Of a stretch of DNA of 64,000 bases, positions 24,873 to 36,778 are shown in pieces; positions within the stretch are counted from its first letter, which is position 1, and each line of letters opens with the position of its first letter. The notes under the pieces are model-generated. The model saw nothing but the letters and a program-made list of their open reading frames with translations, was not told where the DNA came from and did no database searches. The stretch is from Pagrus major (Eukaryota; Chordata; Actinopteri; Spariformes; Sparidae), in contig NC_133237.1 of NCBI RefSeq assembly GCF_040436345.1, positions 23,131,749-23,195,748 of the forward strand. Reading direction: 5' to 3'. The position numbers and the translations under genes were made by a program.

Positions 24873-26144
24873 TGACTTTTGACTTTTTATCTCACACTTT
24901 TGACTTTTTATGTCACACTTCTGACTTTTTATTTCACACTTTTGACTTTTTATGTCACACTTCTGACTTTTTATGTCACACGACTTTTTATCTCACACTT
25001 TTGACTTTTTATGTCACACTTTTGACTTTTTATTTCACACTTTTGACTTTTCATCTCACACTTTTGACTTTTTATTTCACACTTTTGACTTTTTATCTCA
25101 CACTTCTGACTTTTTATGTCACACTTTTGACTTTTTATGTCACACTTTTGACTTTTTATTTCACACTTTTGACTTTTTATGTCACACTTTTGACTTTTTA
25201 TCTCACACTTTTGACTTTTTATGTCACACTTTTGACTTTTTATTTCACACTTTTGACTTTTTATGTCACACTTTTGACTTTTTATGTCACACTTCTGACT
25301 TTTTATTTCACACTTTTGACTTTTCATCTCACACTTTTGACTTTTTATCTCACACTTGACTTTTTATTTCACACTTTTGACTTTTTATTTCACACTTCTG
25401 ACTTTTTATTTCACACTTTTGACTTTTTATCTCACACTTGACTTTTCATCTCACACTTTTGACTTTTTATGTCACTTTTGACTTTTTATTTCACACTTTT
25501 GACTTTTTATTTCACACTTCTGACTTTTTATTTCACACTTTTGACTTTTCATCTCACACTTTTGACTTTTTATGTCACTTTTGACTTTTTATTTCACACT
25601 TTTGACTTATCTCACACTTTTGACTTTTTATTTCACACTTTTGACTTTTTATTTCACACTTTTGACTTTTTATGTCACACTTTTGACTTTTTATCTCACA
25701 CTTTTGACTTTTCATCTCACACTTTTGACTTTTTATGTCACACTTCTGACTTTTTATTTCACACTTTTGACTTTTTATTTCACACTTTTGACTTTTTATT
25801 TCACACTTTTGACTTTTTATCACAATTTTGACTTTTTATGTCACACTTTTGACTTTTTATTTCACACTTTTGACTTTTTATCTCATACTTCTGACTTTTT
25901 ATTTCACACTTTTGACTTTTCATCTCACACTTTTGACTTTTTATGTCACACTTTTGACTTTTTATTTCACACTTTTGACTTTTTATGTCACACTTTTGAC
26001 TTTTTATGTCACACTTTTGACTTTTTAGTTCACACTTTTGACTTTTTATCTCACACTTTTGACTTTTTATCTCACACTTTTGACTTTTTAGTTCACACTT
26101 TTGACTTTTTATTTCACACGTTTGACTTTTTATCTCACACTTTT
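24873..26144. repeat. 21-bp minisatellite, array 1
   Basis: About 60 units of GACTTTTTATCTCACACTTTT are tandemly repeated. One dinucleotide varies between CT, TT and GT, and there are TTTTGAC/TTCTGAC variants and some units shortened by 2-4 bases. Because 21 is divisible by 3, all strands read as heptapeptide repeats (FDFLCHT, KCEIKSQ), which explains long but meaningless open frames. It interrupts the LINE coding end. Confidence 0.97.
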
Positions 26145-26508
26145 GTTTGTGGGACATAAACAAGCACCATTATATAGACTCTCAAGAACAGAGTCAATAC
26201 AATGAAATAAATCCACTGTTGAATCTGATTATCATGTGTTATCAGTGTCAAAGTTTCCTGGACATTGCTGAAAATTTTTATTTCACAGATGTATGTAGAC
26301 CAGCTCTATCAAAAATTAACAAGTTTCCTGAATTTCCGGAAAAATCACAGAATTTTTAATGAAAATTCCTGGATTCTTCCTGAAAAAATCCTGAAATTTC
26401 CCGGAATTGACCCGGAAAATTAACGGAAAATTAACAATCCCAGAATTTTTTCAGAACATTCCTGCACTTATTTTCAGATTTCTTTTCTGAATAATGTTTA
26501 CATGTGAA

Positions 26509-26558
26509 AGAAAAGAAAAGAAAAGAAAAGAAAAGAAAAGAAAAGAAAAGAAAAGAAA
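26509..26558. repeat. (AAAAG)n microsatellite
   Basis: About ten AAAAG units. The same tract recurs at about 30286-30330 in copy B, and shorter forms mark the other arm repeats. Confidence 0.95.
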
Positions 26559-27542
26559 ATCCAGATTTGATTTATGAAAGCCTGTAAATAAAGTCAGTAA
26601 CAGCTCTCACAGAATCATTACACTCCATATCCTACAAAAAATTCCCGGAATTTTCTAACTTTTTCAGTTTCAAACATGAAATTTAATTTTTTTTTCCTCC
26701 TCAAAAAGTTTTTTTCACCTGGTTTCAGACACCTAAAAAAAAATTTATTTTCATGGAAAATTTCCGGAATTTTTCTTTACAAAATCCTGCCATTCCCCGG
26801 GATATTCCCAGAAAATTCCAGGAATATTGTCCCGATTTCTGGGAATTTTCCGGGATAATTCTGACAATTTTTACATGTGAAAGAAAAGAAAATCCAAATT
26901 CGATTAATGAGGATTCATCTTTAACTACATTTAAAGCCTGTCAATAAGGTCAGTAACAGCTCTCACAGAATCATTACACTCCATATCCTCATTGTGAGTC
27001 CTAATCATGATGCCGGCCGAGTTCACCGTAACTACACTTCAATGAATAAATAGTGTTCACCTATCAAACTTCCATTTTCAAATGATATCCCAGGCTCTAG
27101 GGATACCACTGACTGTCGCGCATAATTTGGGCACGTGAAGCAGTCAGTCTGATCGCTGTAAACAAATGAATATTGCACTGACACTCGTGCATAATGCTGA
27201 TGGACGCATGGACTTTCACAGTCCTCGCACTGCTAAAGGACAACGTGAATTGCAGAATTAATAAAGAATGTTTTCCAACCTCCATCTCAGACACATACAA
27301 CTTGTTTTCTGTCATTTCTTGCCAGAATTATGCACTTTCTCCCTTTTCCTCTCGGTTGTGGCCGTGATTCACTATTCGCTGTAGACACCCATTGATGAGA
27401 AGGCTGATAATACACAGTCTTCCACCCGTGACACTAAGGGCAGCTTAGCACCACGTATGACACATTTCTCACCGAAAGAAACATGACAGTCATGTTACAT
27501 AACCTGTTACCATATAATAGATGCATGTTGTGTTTAGAGTGC

Positions 27543-27603
27543 AGCATCAATGTTCATCCAGAGGAGTTTTCATTAAAACTCCCCTGGACGAACATTGATG
27601 CTT
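27543..27603. repeat. Strong hairpin in foldback copy A
   Basis: AGCATCAATGTTCATCCAGA is answered by TGGACGAACATTGATGCT across a GGAGTTTT-CATT-AAAACTCC centre, giving a near-perfect 28-bp stem with a 4-base loop. Confidence 0.85.
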
Positions 27604-28231
27604 TTCATCTTATTTAATAACAGAATACAATTTTTTTTTTTTTTTTTTTTTTTAGGTGTCTGAAACCAGGTGAAAAAAACTTTTGGAGGATGAAATAAAA
27701 TATAAATAAGTGAAAAATACATTTTTCAGGAGATGTTTATGTCTGTGAAGCAGAGAAAATAACAGAATAATTAAAAAAAAAATTCTTTTTAGGAGTCTGA
27801 AAGCAAGAATTATTTTTACCATCTGTGAACTGAGTGACTAGGACTCACAATGAGGACATAGAGTGTAATGATTCTGTGAGAGCTGTCACTGACTTTATTT
27901 ACAGGCTTTCATTAATCAAATCTGAATTTTTTTCTTTCACATGTAGAAATTGTCAGAAAAGAAATCCGGTAATTTTCCGGAAATTTTCCGGGAAAAGTCC
28001 CGTAATTTTCTGGGAAATTTCAGGTTTTTTTTGGTTTTTTTTTAGGTGTCTGAAACCAGGCGAAAAAAAACTTAAGAATAATTTTTTTTACCATCTGTGA
28101 ACTGAGTGACTTGGACTCAAAATGAGGATAGAGTGTAATGATTCTGTGAGAGCTGTCACTGACTTTATTTACAGGCTTTCATAAATCCAATCTGGATTTT
28201 TTTTTTCTTTCACATGTGGAAATTGTCAGAA

Positions 28232-28486
28232 GACTTTTTATCTCACACTTTTGACTTCTTATCTCACACTTTTGACTTTTTATCTCACATTTTTGACTTA
28301 TTTCACACTTTTGACTTTTTATCTCACATTTTTGACTTATTTCACTTTTGACTTTTTATCTCACATTTTAAATTTCACACTTGACTTTTTATCTCACACT
28401 TTTGACTTTTAATCTCATACTTTTGACTTTTTATTTCACACTTTTAACTTTTTATCTCACATTTCTGACTTTTTATTTCACACTTT
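28232..28486. repeat. 21-bp minisatellite, degenerate segment
   Basis: About 12 diverged units in the same orientation as array 1, between foldback copy A and the second LINE copy. Confidence 0.9.
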
Positions 28487-28870
28487 GGATAATACCAAGA
28501 AAATTACTAGTTCAGACAAATCACATGAAACACAATATAAGATAATTAATAAACTGCATGTGACTCCTGAAATACATAGTAAATATGATGACTCATGTTC
28601 TGCAGCATGCAGGAAGTGTCAATAACAACTAGGCACTTATTTTCATTTAATATGGTCATGTCCATTGATTAAAATATTCTGGTCTACTGTTCAAACAGAG
28701 ATAGAGAACTTTCTTGGCATTAAAATAGTAATGGATCCTAAACAGTGTATTTTGGGTATCAGCCCCATGTCCTTGTCTGGGCACGCCTTTCGATCCTGAA
28801 GGTTTGGCTTGATGTACATCCTCCTACAATATCAATGTGGTACGATAAACTACTATCAATTCTTTCTTAT
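28487..28870 (+). mobile_element. Duplicate of the LINE segment
   Basis: This is nearly identical to 24491-24872 (the cysteine/histidine motif to the broken coding end) with scattered substitutions and small indels, including a stop in the motif (GTCAATAACAAC against GTCAAAAACAAC). It shows that LINE piece, array and foldback were duplicated together. Confidence 0.9.
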
Positions 28871-29964
28871 GACTTTTGACTTTTTATCTCACACTTTTGA
28901 CTTTTTATCTCATACTTTTGACTTTTTATTTCACACTTTTGACTTTTTATCTCACACTTTTGACTTTTTGTCACACTTTTGACTTTTTATCTCATACTTT
29001 TGACTTTTTATCTCACACTTTTGACTTTTTATCTCACACTTGACTTTTTATTTCACACTTGACTTTTTATTTCACACTTTTGACTTTTTGTCACACTTTT
29101 GACTTTTTATCTCATACTTTTGACTTTTTATGTCACACTTTTGACTTTTTATTTCACACTTTTGACTTTTTATTTCACACTTTTGACTTTTTATCTCACA
29201 CTTTTGACTTTTTGTCACACTTTTGACTTTTTATCTCACACTTTTGACTTTTTTTCACACTTTTGACTTTTTATGTCACACTTTTGACTTTTTATGTCAC
29301 ACTTTTGACTTTTTATCTCACACTTTTGACTTTTTGTCACACTTTTGACTTTTTATCTCACACTTTTGACTTTTTGTCACACTTTTGACTTTTTATGTCA
29401 CACTTTTGACTTTTTATCTCATACTTTTGACTTTTTATCTCACACTTTTGACTTTTTATTTCACACTTTTGACTTTTTATTTCACACTTTTGACTTTTTA
29501 TGTCACACTTTTGACTTTTTATGTGACACTTTTGACTTTTTATTTCACACTTTTGACTTTTTGTCACACTTTTGACTTTTTATCTCACACTTTTGACTTT
29601 TTATCTCACACTTTTGACTTTTTGTCACACTTTTGACTTTTTATCTCACACTTTTGACTTTTTGTCACACTTTTGACTTTTTATCTCATACTTTTGACTT
29701 TTTATCTCACACTTTTGACTTTTTATTTCACACTTTTGACTTTTTATTTCACACTTTTGACTTTTTATGTCACACTTTTGACTTTTTATGTGACACTTTT
29801 GACTTTTTATTTCACACTTTTGACTTTTTGTCACACTTTTGACTTTTAATGTCATACTTTTGACTTTTTATCTCACACTTTTGACTTTTTATTTCACACT
29901 TTTGACTTTTTATCTCATACTTTTGACTTTTTGTCACACTTTTGACTTTTTATCTCACACTTTT
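28871..29964. repeat. 21-bp minisatellite, array 2
   Basis: About 52 units of the array 1 family, with a frequent 19-bp variant (GACTTTTTGTCACACTTTT). A higher-order repeat is visible: the rare ATGTGACAC variant at 29521 recurs at 29788, inside two near-identical blocks about 267 bp apart. Confidence 0.97.
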
Positions 29965-31990
29965 GTTTGTGTGACATAAACAAGCACCATTATATTGACT
30001 CTCAAGAACAGAGTCAATACAATGAAATAAATCCACTGTTGAATCTGATTATCATGTGATATCAGTGTCAAAGTTTCCTGGACATTGCTGAAAAATTTTA
30101 TTTCACAGATGTATGTAGACCAGCTCTACCAAAAATTAACAAGTTTCCTGAATTTCCGGAAAAATCACAGAATTTTTTCCCAGAATTGACCCGGAAAATT
30201 AACGGAAAATGAACAATCCCAGAATTTTTCGGAACATTCCTGCACTTATTTTCAGATTTCTTTTCTGAAAAATGTTTACATGTGAAAGAAAAGAAAAGAA
30301 AAGAAAAGAAAAGAAAAGAAAAGAAAAGAAAATCCAGATTTGATTTATGAAAGCCTGTAAATAAGGTCAGTAACAGCTCTCACAGAATCATTACACTCCA
30401 TATCCTACAAAAAATTCCCGGAATTTTCTAACTTTTTCAGTTTCAAACATGAAATTTAATTTTTTTTTCCTCCTAAAAAGTTTTTTTCACCTGGTTTCAG
30501 ACACCTAAAATTTTTTTTTATTTTCACGGAAAATTCCCAGAATTTTTCCTGGAAAATTTCCGGAATTTTTCTTTACAAAATCCTGCCATTCCCCGGGATA
30601 TTCCCGGAAAATTCCAGGAATATGTCCCGGAAAATTCCCGGAATTTTTCGGGACAATTCTGACAATTTTTACGTGTGAAAGAAAAGAAAATCCAAATTCA
30701 ATTAATGAAGATTAATCTAATTAAATTTAAAGCCTGTAAATAAGGTCAGTAACAGCTCTCACAGAATCATTGCACTCCATATCCTCATTGTGAGTCCTAA
30801 TCATGATGCCAGCCGAGTTCACCATAACTACACTTCAATGAATAAATAGTGTTCACCTATCAAACTTCCATTTTCAAATGATATCCCAGGCTCTAGGGAT
30901 ACCACTGACTGTCGCGCATAATTTGGGCACGTGAAGCAGTCAGTCTGATCGCTGTAAACAAATGAATATTGCACTGACACTCTGATGGATGCATGGACTT
31001 TCACAGTCCTCGCACTGCTAAAGGACAACGTGAAGTGCAGAATTAATAAAGAATGTTTTCCAACCTCCATCTCAGACACATACAACTCGTTTTCTGTCAT
31101 TTCTTGCCAGAATTATGCACTTTCTCCCTCTTCCTCTCGGTTTTGGCCGTGATTCACTATTCACTGTAGACACCCATTGATGAGAAGGCTGATAATACAC
31201 AGTCTTCCACCCGTGACACTAAGGGCAGCTTAGCACCACGTATGACACATTTCTCACCGAAAGAAACATGACAGTCATGTTACATAACCTGTTACCATAT
31301 AACAGATGCATGTTGTGTTTAGAGTGCAGCATCAATGTTCGTCCTGTCCTGGTCGAACATTAATGCTTTTCATCTTATTTAATAACAGAATACATTTTTT
31401 TTTATTTTTTTTTAGGTGTCTGAAACCAGGTGAAAAAAACTTTTGGAGGATGAAAAAAGATATATATATAAGTGAAAAATACATTTTTCTGGAGATTTTT
31501 ATGTCTGTGTAGCAGAGAAAATAACAGAATAAAAAAAAATATATTCTTTTTTTAGGAGTCTGAAAGCAAGAATTATTTTTACCATCTGTGAATTGAGTGA
31601 CTAGGACTCACGATGAGGACATAGAGTGTAATGATTCTGTGAGAGCTGTCACTGACTTTATTTACAGGCTTTCATTAATCAAATCTGAATTTTTTTCTTT
31701 CACATGTAGAAGTTGTCAGAAAAGAAAACTGGTAGTTTTCCGGAAATTTTCCGGGAAAAGTCCCGTAATTTTCTGGGAAATTTCAGTTTTTTTTTTTTTT
31801 TAGGTGTCTGAAACCAGGTGAAAAAAACTTAAGAATAATTATTTTTACCATCTGTGAACTGAGTGACTTGGACTCAAAATGAGGATAGAGTGTAATGATT
31901 CTGTGAGAGCTGTCACTGACTTTATTTACAGGCTTTCATAAATCCAATCTGGATTTTTTTCTTTTTCTTTCACATGTAGAAATTGTCAGA
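29965..31990. mobile_element. Foldback-like inverted-repeat element, copy B
   Basis: This is a close copy of 26145-28231 in the same orientation, with the same arms, (AAAAG)n tract and single-copy core. Differences include a shortened left arm near 30170 and a shorter core hairpin. It is followed at once by LINE and minisatellite fragments. Confidence 0.7.
31328..31367. repeat. Shortened hairpin in foldback copy B
   Basis: The outer stem AGCATCAATGTTCG / CGAACATTAATGCT is kept, while about 20 bases at the centre present in copy A are missing, as expected for deletion at a palindrome tip. Confidence 0.8.
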
Positions 31991-32075
31991 CTTTTTTTTC
32001 ACACTTTTGATTTTGAATTTGGTACGATAAACTACTATCAATTCTTCCTTTTGACTTTTTATTTCACACTTTACG
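31991..32075. repeat. LINE/minisatellite seam fragments
   Basis: Here the LINE seam GATAAACTACTATCAATTCT appears again, followed by only one to two minisatellite units, then by the true LINE continuation. It is the third of four copies of this seam (near 24847, 28847, 32024 and 32080). Confidence 0.8.
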
Positions 32076-32435
32076 TACGATAAACTGTCAATTCTTCCTT
32101 ATGAATGGTTATCTAATGTACTGCAAGCAACCCTAGAGGATTTTGTTAAAGAGGGGTCCCCCCTTAGTATTTATTTTGGCTGAGTGGCCAGCAATAATAA
32201 GTATTGGAGTAAATTAAGACTAAACATAAGCATTCACTGATATTATGAACCCCTCCACAATTTTTCTTTTCATCTATTTATTCAGTTTTTTGTTTGTTTT
32301 GTGTTTGATTGTGTGTATGGTCTTGTATTGTTATCATTTTGTGACAGCAGAAAGCTGTGGTCATATGTTGCTCCCCTGATGGGTATTTGTTTTGCCGTCT
32401 CAAAATAAAAATTAAAAGAAAGTTTAAAAAAAAAA
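32076..32435 (+). mobile_element. LINE 3' end with poly-A tail
   Basis: Reading resumes at CAATTCTTCCTTATGAATGG and encodes a short terminal segment (LQATLEDFVKEGSPLSIYFG, then a stop), followed by a 3' UTR and a poly-A tail at 32425-32439 next to the right target-site duplication. Together with 23882-24872 it makes one 5'-truncated insertion. Confidence 0.8.
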
Positions 32436-32448
32436 AAAATGTAAAAAC
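32436..32448. repeat. Right target-site duplication of the LINE
   Basis: AAAATGTAAAAAC is identical to 23869-23881 and sits at the end of the poly-A tail. Confidence 0.75.
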
Positions 32449-32795
32449 TCACCCACTGAACCGTTTAAGGTTTAGTACATGGAAACAACGCAGATGACCA
32501 AGTGGTTCTTCAATGCATTGAACAAATTTCATGATAGCTAGCACATACAGCACAGATTTTCCTCAAGTGTGGTTTTAGTTGTGAGAATTCAATGTGCACT
32601 TCCTGCATGTGCAACTGTATATGAAGCACTGCACTTCTGATGCATACTAAGTTGGTTCTTAGATCTTGGACTTTACAAGCATCACAGCTTAAATAAAAGA
32701 ACTGAAGGATAAGTCTGAATATAAGCTGCCAGGAAATGTAACCGCTACACAAACGAGAATGAAAACCATGACAAAGAGATTGTGACAACATGGAT

Positions 32796-32801
32796 TTTAT
32801 T
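32796..32801 (-). other. eif3g polyadenylation signal
   Basis: AATAAA on the minus strand about 70 bases after the eif3g stop codon. Confidence 0.7.
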
Positions 32802-32871
32802 TAGGCAACAGCCATATTTTACCACAATGATAAAATCTGGCATCATCCTCGAATATATTCTGATTGAATCC

Positions 32872-35625
32872 TCAGTTGTTTGACGGTCTGCAAAGAGTAA
32901 AATAAAGATTAGGAGCAAGATTAAATAACACGCTTTAACACTTAATTGACAACACTGTTGATCACTTACTTGGCCCATTCAACATTGAGAATAAGATGAT
33001 CATATCCAAATCCTGACACTCCTGCAATGGCTCTGGCTGCATCCTCCCGACGGTGGAAACTGATGAAGGCAAATCCCTGCAGGAAACAAAGCAGTCGATT
33101 AATAAGCAACTGGACCATTCTGTGCTTCTCATAATTGTCAGTCTTAATGTGAATGTCATCAATGACCACACCAGCTAATCACTTAAAAAGCTAAGGAAAG
33201 CAGCAAAAAAATTAAATAAAATCAATATCTACACCGTGTGCAAAAATTAGGTTTTGGAATTTCAATGCCGTCAATATTAAAGGATGCATGTCTTTCTATT
33301 CTTAAGATGAGCACTGACCTTTGATTGCCCAGTGTTCTTGTCCTTGGCCAGGTAGATCCTTGAGATGGAGCCAAATGGTCTGAATAGCTCCTGCAAGTCG
33401 GTCTCACGGGTGTCCTCAGACAGATTGGTCACACGAATAGTGGCATTGTCATCAGCTGTAAAATGAAAAACATACTCTATTGGTGCCGAGCAATGCTCTT
33501 ATAGCTGTACAAAAATTTAAATCATGAAAGGATGTAGAGTAAAAAAAAGATGAAACCACTTACACCCACCTCTGCGGTTGGGCTGCATGGACTCGCCCCT
33601 CCGCGTCCCTCCATCCCTCAGGCTCGGTGGCACATACTTCCCAGTCTTGCTCTGCGCAGGCGCTGCAGGCTCTGGTTCAGCTGGAGAAAGAGAAGAACAA
33701 CAAACCATTTAATCTAACAGTGGATCATGAAAAACAAATCAAAATCTGATGATGTGATTGGAGTGCGGATGGTACCAGAGCCAGCAGGCTTTTCCTTGTC
33801 TGCGGTGGAAAGTCCAAGCTGTTCAGCCAGCTCCTTCTGCATGGGGCCCAGGGTGTCCTTGTACGGACAGCGGGTGGTCCAATGGTCGCCTTTGCAAATA
33901 CGACAAGACACAATCTTCTGTCCTTTCAGTTTGTTCATGGGATCTTCATCCTGGTCTTGGGCGTTCAAGTCCTGCAAGAGGTAAGATGAGGGGCTGAGTC
34001 ACAAGCTAAACCGTGTAAATTACAAACCACTACCACAGTTAAAATGTGTTTTCATGCATCACTTGGACTACTTCACATAAACAAGCATCAGTGCACACAT
34101 CTCAAAGCCCACAATGGATGCTCACCTCTTTGCTGGAAATGAAAGTCATGAAGACATCATCACTGACTGTGGTGGTGGCAACATTAGGACCTGGTGCATC
34201 AAACTCAGAGTTGCCAAATTTCTTCCAGTTCTGGAATAAAACAACAATATACGATAAACACCTGACCTGACCCCAAATCTTGTTCATTTTAAAGCAAATG
34301 CATCTTCAATACATTCAATTTAAATACAGACCTTTCTCCTGGCAACAGCTTTGGAGGCTTTTCTTGTCTCGATCTTGAAGGTCCGCACAATCTAGAGGAC
34401 AAAAAATAAAGGCAGTAATTGCATAATTCACTTTTTTTTTTTAGAGAAGCATCTTACTTAACTGTAGTCAAATTTGTGGCACTTAGCAACTACTATACTG
34501 CTACATTGTTATGTAGAAATGCAATGAAGCATGCAGTCTATTCAAAGGTCTAGAGAGTGTTGGTGCCACAACATCTATTGCTTTAGTGGTTTTACAAGCC
34601 AAATGGCAAAATGTTTGTAGTTTATCAGGATACTCTTATTGAGTCCTGGTGTTTGAAATATGCATTAATAAAATACACTTAAATTACCTTGAACTTCTTT
34701 CCATCATCATCTATTTTATATTCCGTGATAGTTTTTATATTTCCTTTGATGGTTTCCTTGGGGGATGGTAGCGTGCCTGACAGACATAACAAGACAATGT
34801 AAGACAAACAAGCCACAAAGGAAAAGAAACAACTCTTCGAGCTTCACATATGTTGGGCCGATATAAGATCAGCTCTCAAGTGACCATTAAAAGATTGCCG
34901 GCTGAGTAAACACTGCAAAGAAACTTTTGCACTTGGGATATCAGTCAATCTGACCATCAACACTTCACTCTTCTCTGCTGTCAAAGTCAATGAAGCAGCC
35001 CCAGAACATCTCATCTCTTGGTTACATCTCCGTCTTTCAATTGTACAAATACTCACCTGACACCTAAATGAAAATGTATTACTGGTAAAGACAGATGTAT
35101 GTCAGTCTCCGACACAAAGCTTCCTTGCATCAATAGCCATATTTTACGTTTAGCCAGTAGCATCTCTTGTGAACTTGCTAACGCTACGCTTGCTAACTTT
35201 TAGCCATCTCTGCCTACGTCATGAGACTGGGACCGCAGCGTGTCGATATTTCGTCTGTAAACCGTCGATTTATGTCAGTCTCTCCTAAACCTATGACCGC
35301 TTAAAGATTAGATATCCAAATTATCTAATATACATATATCTTAAACTCCAGTATTACGCCCAACAACCACGTGGAAGTGGAAGCCGCCTAGCCGGCCTCC
35401 TGCTCGGGGTACCAGACTACCAGAGCCATGCTAGCGTTAGCTAACACAAGCAGCTGCTATTTACCTTCATCTCCTTCTTCCTCGACTTGGTCCGCCCAGC
35501 TGGGCTTGGAGCTGGAAAGGGGAGAGATTTATATGCGATATTAGATCGATACGAGACACAAAACACGAGCAGAAACTATGAAATATCAATAATATAACTC
35601 ACTCGTCGTATTCAATCGACGGCAT
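32872..35625 (-). CDS. eif3g: Eukaryotic translation initiation factor 3 subunit G
   Basis: This is the RNA-binding subunit of the cytoplasmic eIF3 complex, needed for scanning and termination. There are ten coding exons (minus strand): 35603-35625, 35465-35511, 34688-34776, 34332-34391, 34126-34230, 33776-33971, 33570-33680, 33319-33455, 32970-33076 and 32872-32887. Phases agree: 891 nt, 296 aa, shorter than human (320) because the acidic linker after residue 24 is reduced. In order: MPSIEYDD start, [16 protein letters not shown] segment, the eIF3g-specific KKFGNSEFD...VATTTVSDD region, a zinc-knuckle-like C131-C134-H138-C143, a [12 protein letters not shown] linker, and a C-terminal RRM (about 216-291) with RNP2 IRVTNL and RNP1 GFAFISF; it ends AKPSNN. 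It converges tail-to-tail on dnmt1 across the repeat composite and has the same direction as p2ry11 and ppan. Confidence 0.97.
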
Positions 35626-35692
35626 CCTCTCAGCTAGCTTAGCTTCAGGACAGCAAAGAGCGGTGCACCGCGAGCCGAGCCGCCACCACACA

Positions 35693-35701
35693 CACTTCCG
35701 G
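35693..35701 (-). promoter_or_regulatory. Candidate ETS/GABP site, eif3g promoter
   Basis: The minus strand reads CCGGAAGTG, the ETS/GABP core, about 70 bases upstream of the eif3g ATG in a CpG-rich patch. Such sites are common in promoters of translation genes. Function is inferred. Confidence 0.45.
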
Positions 35702-35898
35702 GAGAAAAACTTCACAATAACAGCATCACTTTTCATGAACGCTTAGCTTCAAAATAAGAGTCATACTGCGTCGTATTTTTTTTTTTTCATGCTGAAGGGC
35801 AAAAATAATGTGATCATATATGCTGTTTCACTTTATATTATGATAAAAATGTACGACATGCTGAAGTCTTTAATGTTTGACATAGGAACAAACTGAGG

Positions 35899-36319
35899 TT
35901 AAAGGCTAACTCAACTTTACACATTAAAGTGTGTTTACAGGTCATGGGGAGTATTTCTGCCCTTGTGGCTCCAGAGGAAGCTGCATGTAATCTGATAAAT
36001 TGGCTGCAGAGATGAGGCTCAGTAGCTCAGTTGCATTGTGGGTAATTTGGGCACCAGGTTTTCGATACATCAGAAATGGAGATATTGCCTTTTTTATTCC
36101 ACATATTCTTCTTCATTTTCAAAACCTGGTGCCTACATTATCCACAATGCAGCTTAGCGATATGAGTGACATCACTGGAGGCAATTTATCAGATTACATG
36201 CAGCTTTCTCTGGAGTCACAAAAGGCTTTGTAGTTTATACTACTTTTTACATACGCAGGAGGGTTAGGGTAAGAGTTATTTACACTTTAATGTGTAAAAT
36301 TGGTGGAGTTACCCTTTAA
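35899..36319. repeat. TTAA-flanked palindromic MITE
   Basis: The ends TTAAAGGCTAACTCAAC and GGTGGAGTTACCCTTTAA plus the inner TTTACACATTAAAGTG form long inverted repeats bracketed by TTAA. The interior is also roughly palindromic (GCATTGTGGGTAAT against ATTATCCACAATGC). It is a non-autonomous, piggyBac-type element of 421 bp; a broken relative lies at 49291-50110. Confidence 0.8.
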
Positions 36320-36772
36320 GTGACAGATAAGATAAGATAAGATAAGACAATTGCTAGAGCACTATTTCTGCTGCAAAAATGTTTTTTCCCCCGATTATCA
36401 AAATACTTTTAAAATTTTCCACCTCTCAAAATGTTTCGAATAACATTTGAACGAATCTCTGACCAGCTACGTCCACACGTGACCTGTGATTAGGAAATCG
36501 CTGATAAATATTGCTTCATGAAGAAGTTGGTAGCCACTTCCTCAAACAAAACATGCCTTTTGATTAAACTGATTGTTTTGGTGATGCCATTATGATTTTA
36601 TTTGATTGTTTTAAAATATGATATGTTTGTGCTGTTACAGACAAAATCTTCATTGTTACAACAGTGTAACAAAATGCCTGTGCTTATACACCAACTACTA
36701 TGGTGTGGAACATAATCACAGCTTGGTCAGACAGGAAGTTAAAATAAGGCACATTACGTCAGCAAATAAATG

Positions 36773-36778
36773 TTTATT
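36773..36778 (-). other. p2ry11 polyadenylation signal
   Basis: AATAAA on the minus strand about 160 bases after the p2ry11 stop. Confidence 0.6.

Larger units (their letters stand above)
26145..28231. mobile_element. Foldback-like inverted-repeat element, copy A
   Basis: This 2.1-kb block separates two stretches of the minisatellite. Its left arm (about 26490-27000) and right arm (about 27640-28230) are inverted copies; for example, CACCTGGTTTCAGACACCT near 26716 answers AGGTGTCTGAAACCAGGTG near 27650. Each arm itself holds two direct repeats containing CAGCTCTCACAGAATCATTA, (GAAAA)n and GGAATTTTCC-like motifs. The 27000-27640 core is single-copy with no coding frame. No transposase or certain termini are seen, so it is best called a non-autonomous foldback or long-TIR element; family unknown. 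Confidence 0.65.

Noticed and set aside
24812-26163. Long open frames on both strands (up to about 209 codons) made of heptapeptide repeats
   Set aside because: They are products of a stop-poor 21-bp minisatellite, which reads open in several frames at once; no start context, splice sites or family similarity.
24873-29964. Regular short repeats that could suggest a CRISPR-like array
   Set aside because: There are no unique spacers, units are contiguous, and the setting is a vertebrate genome.
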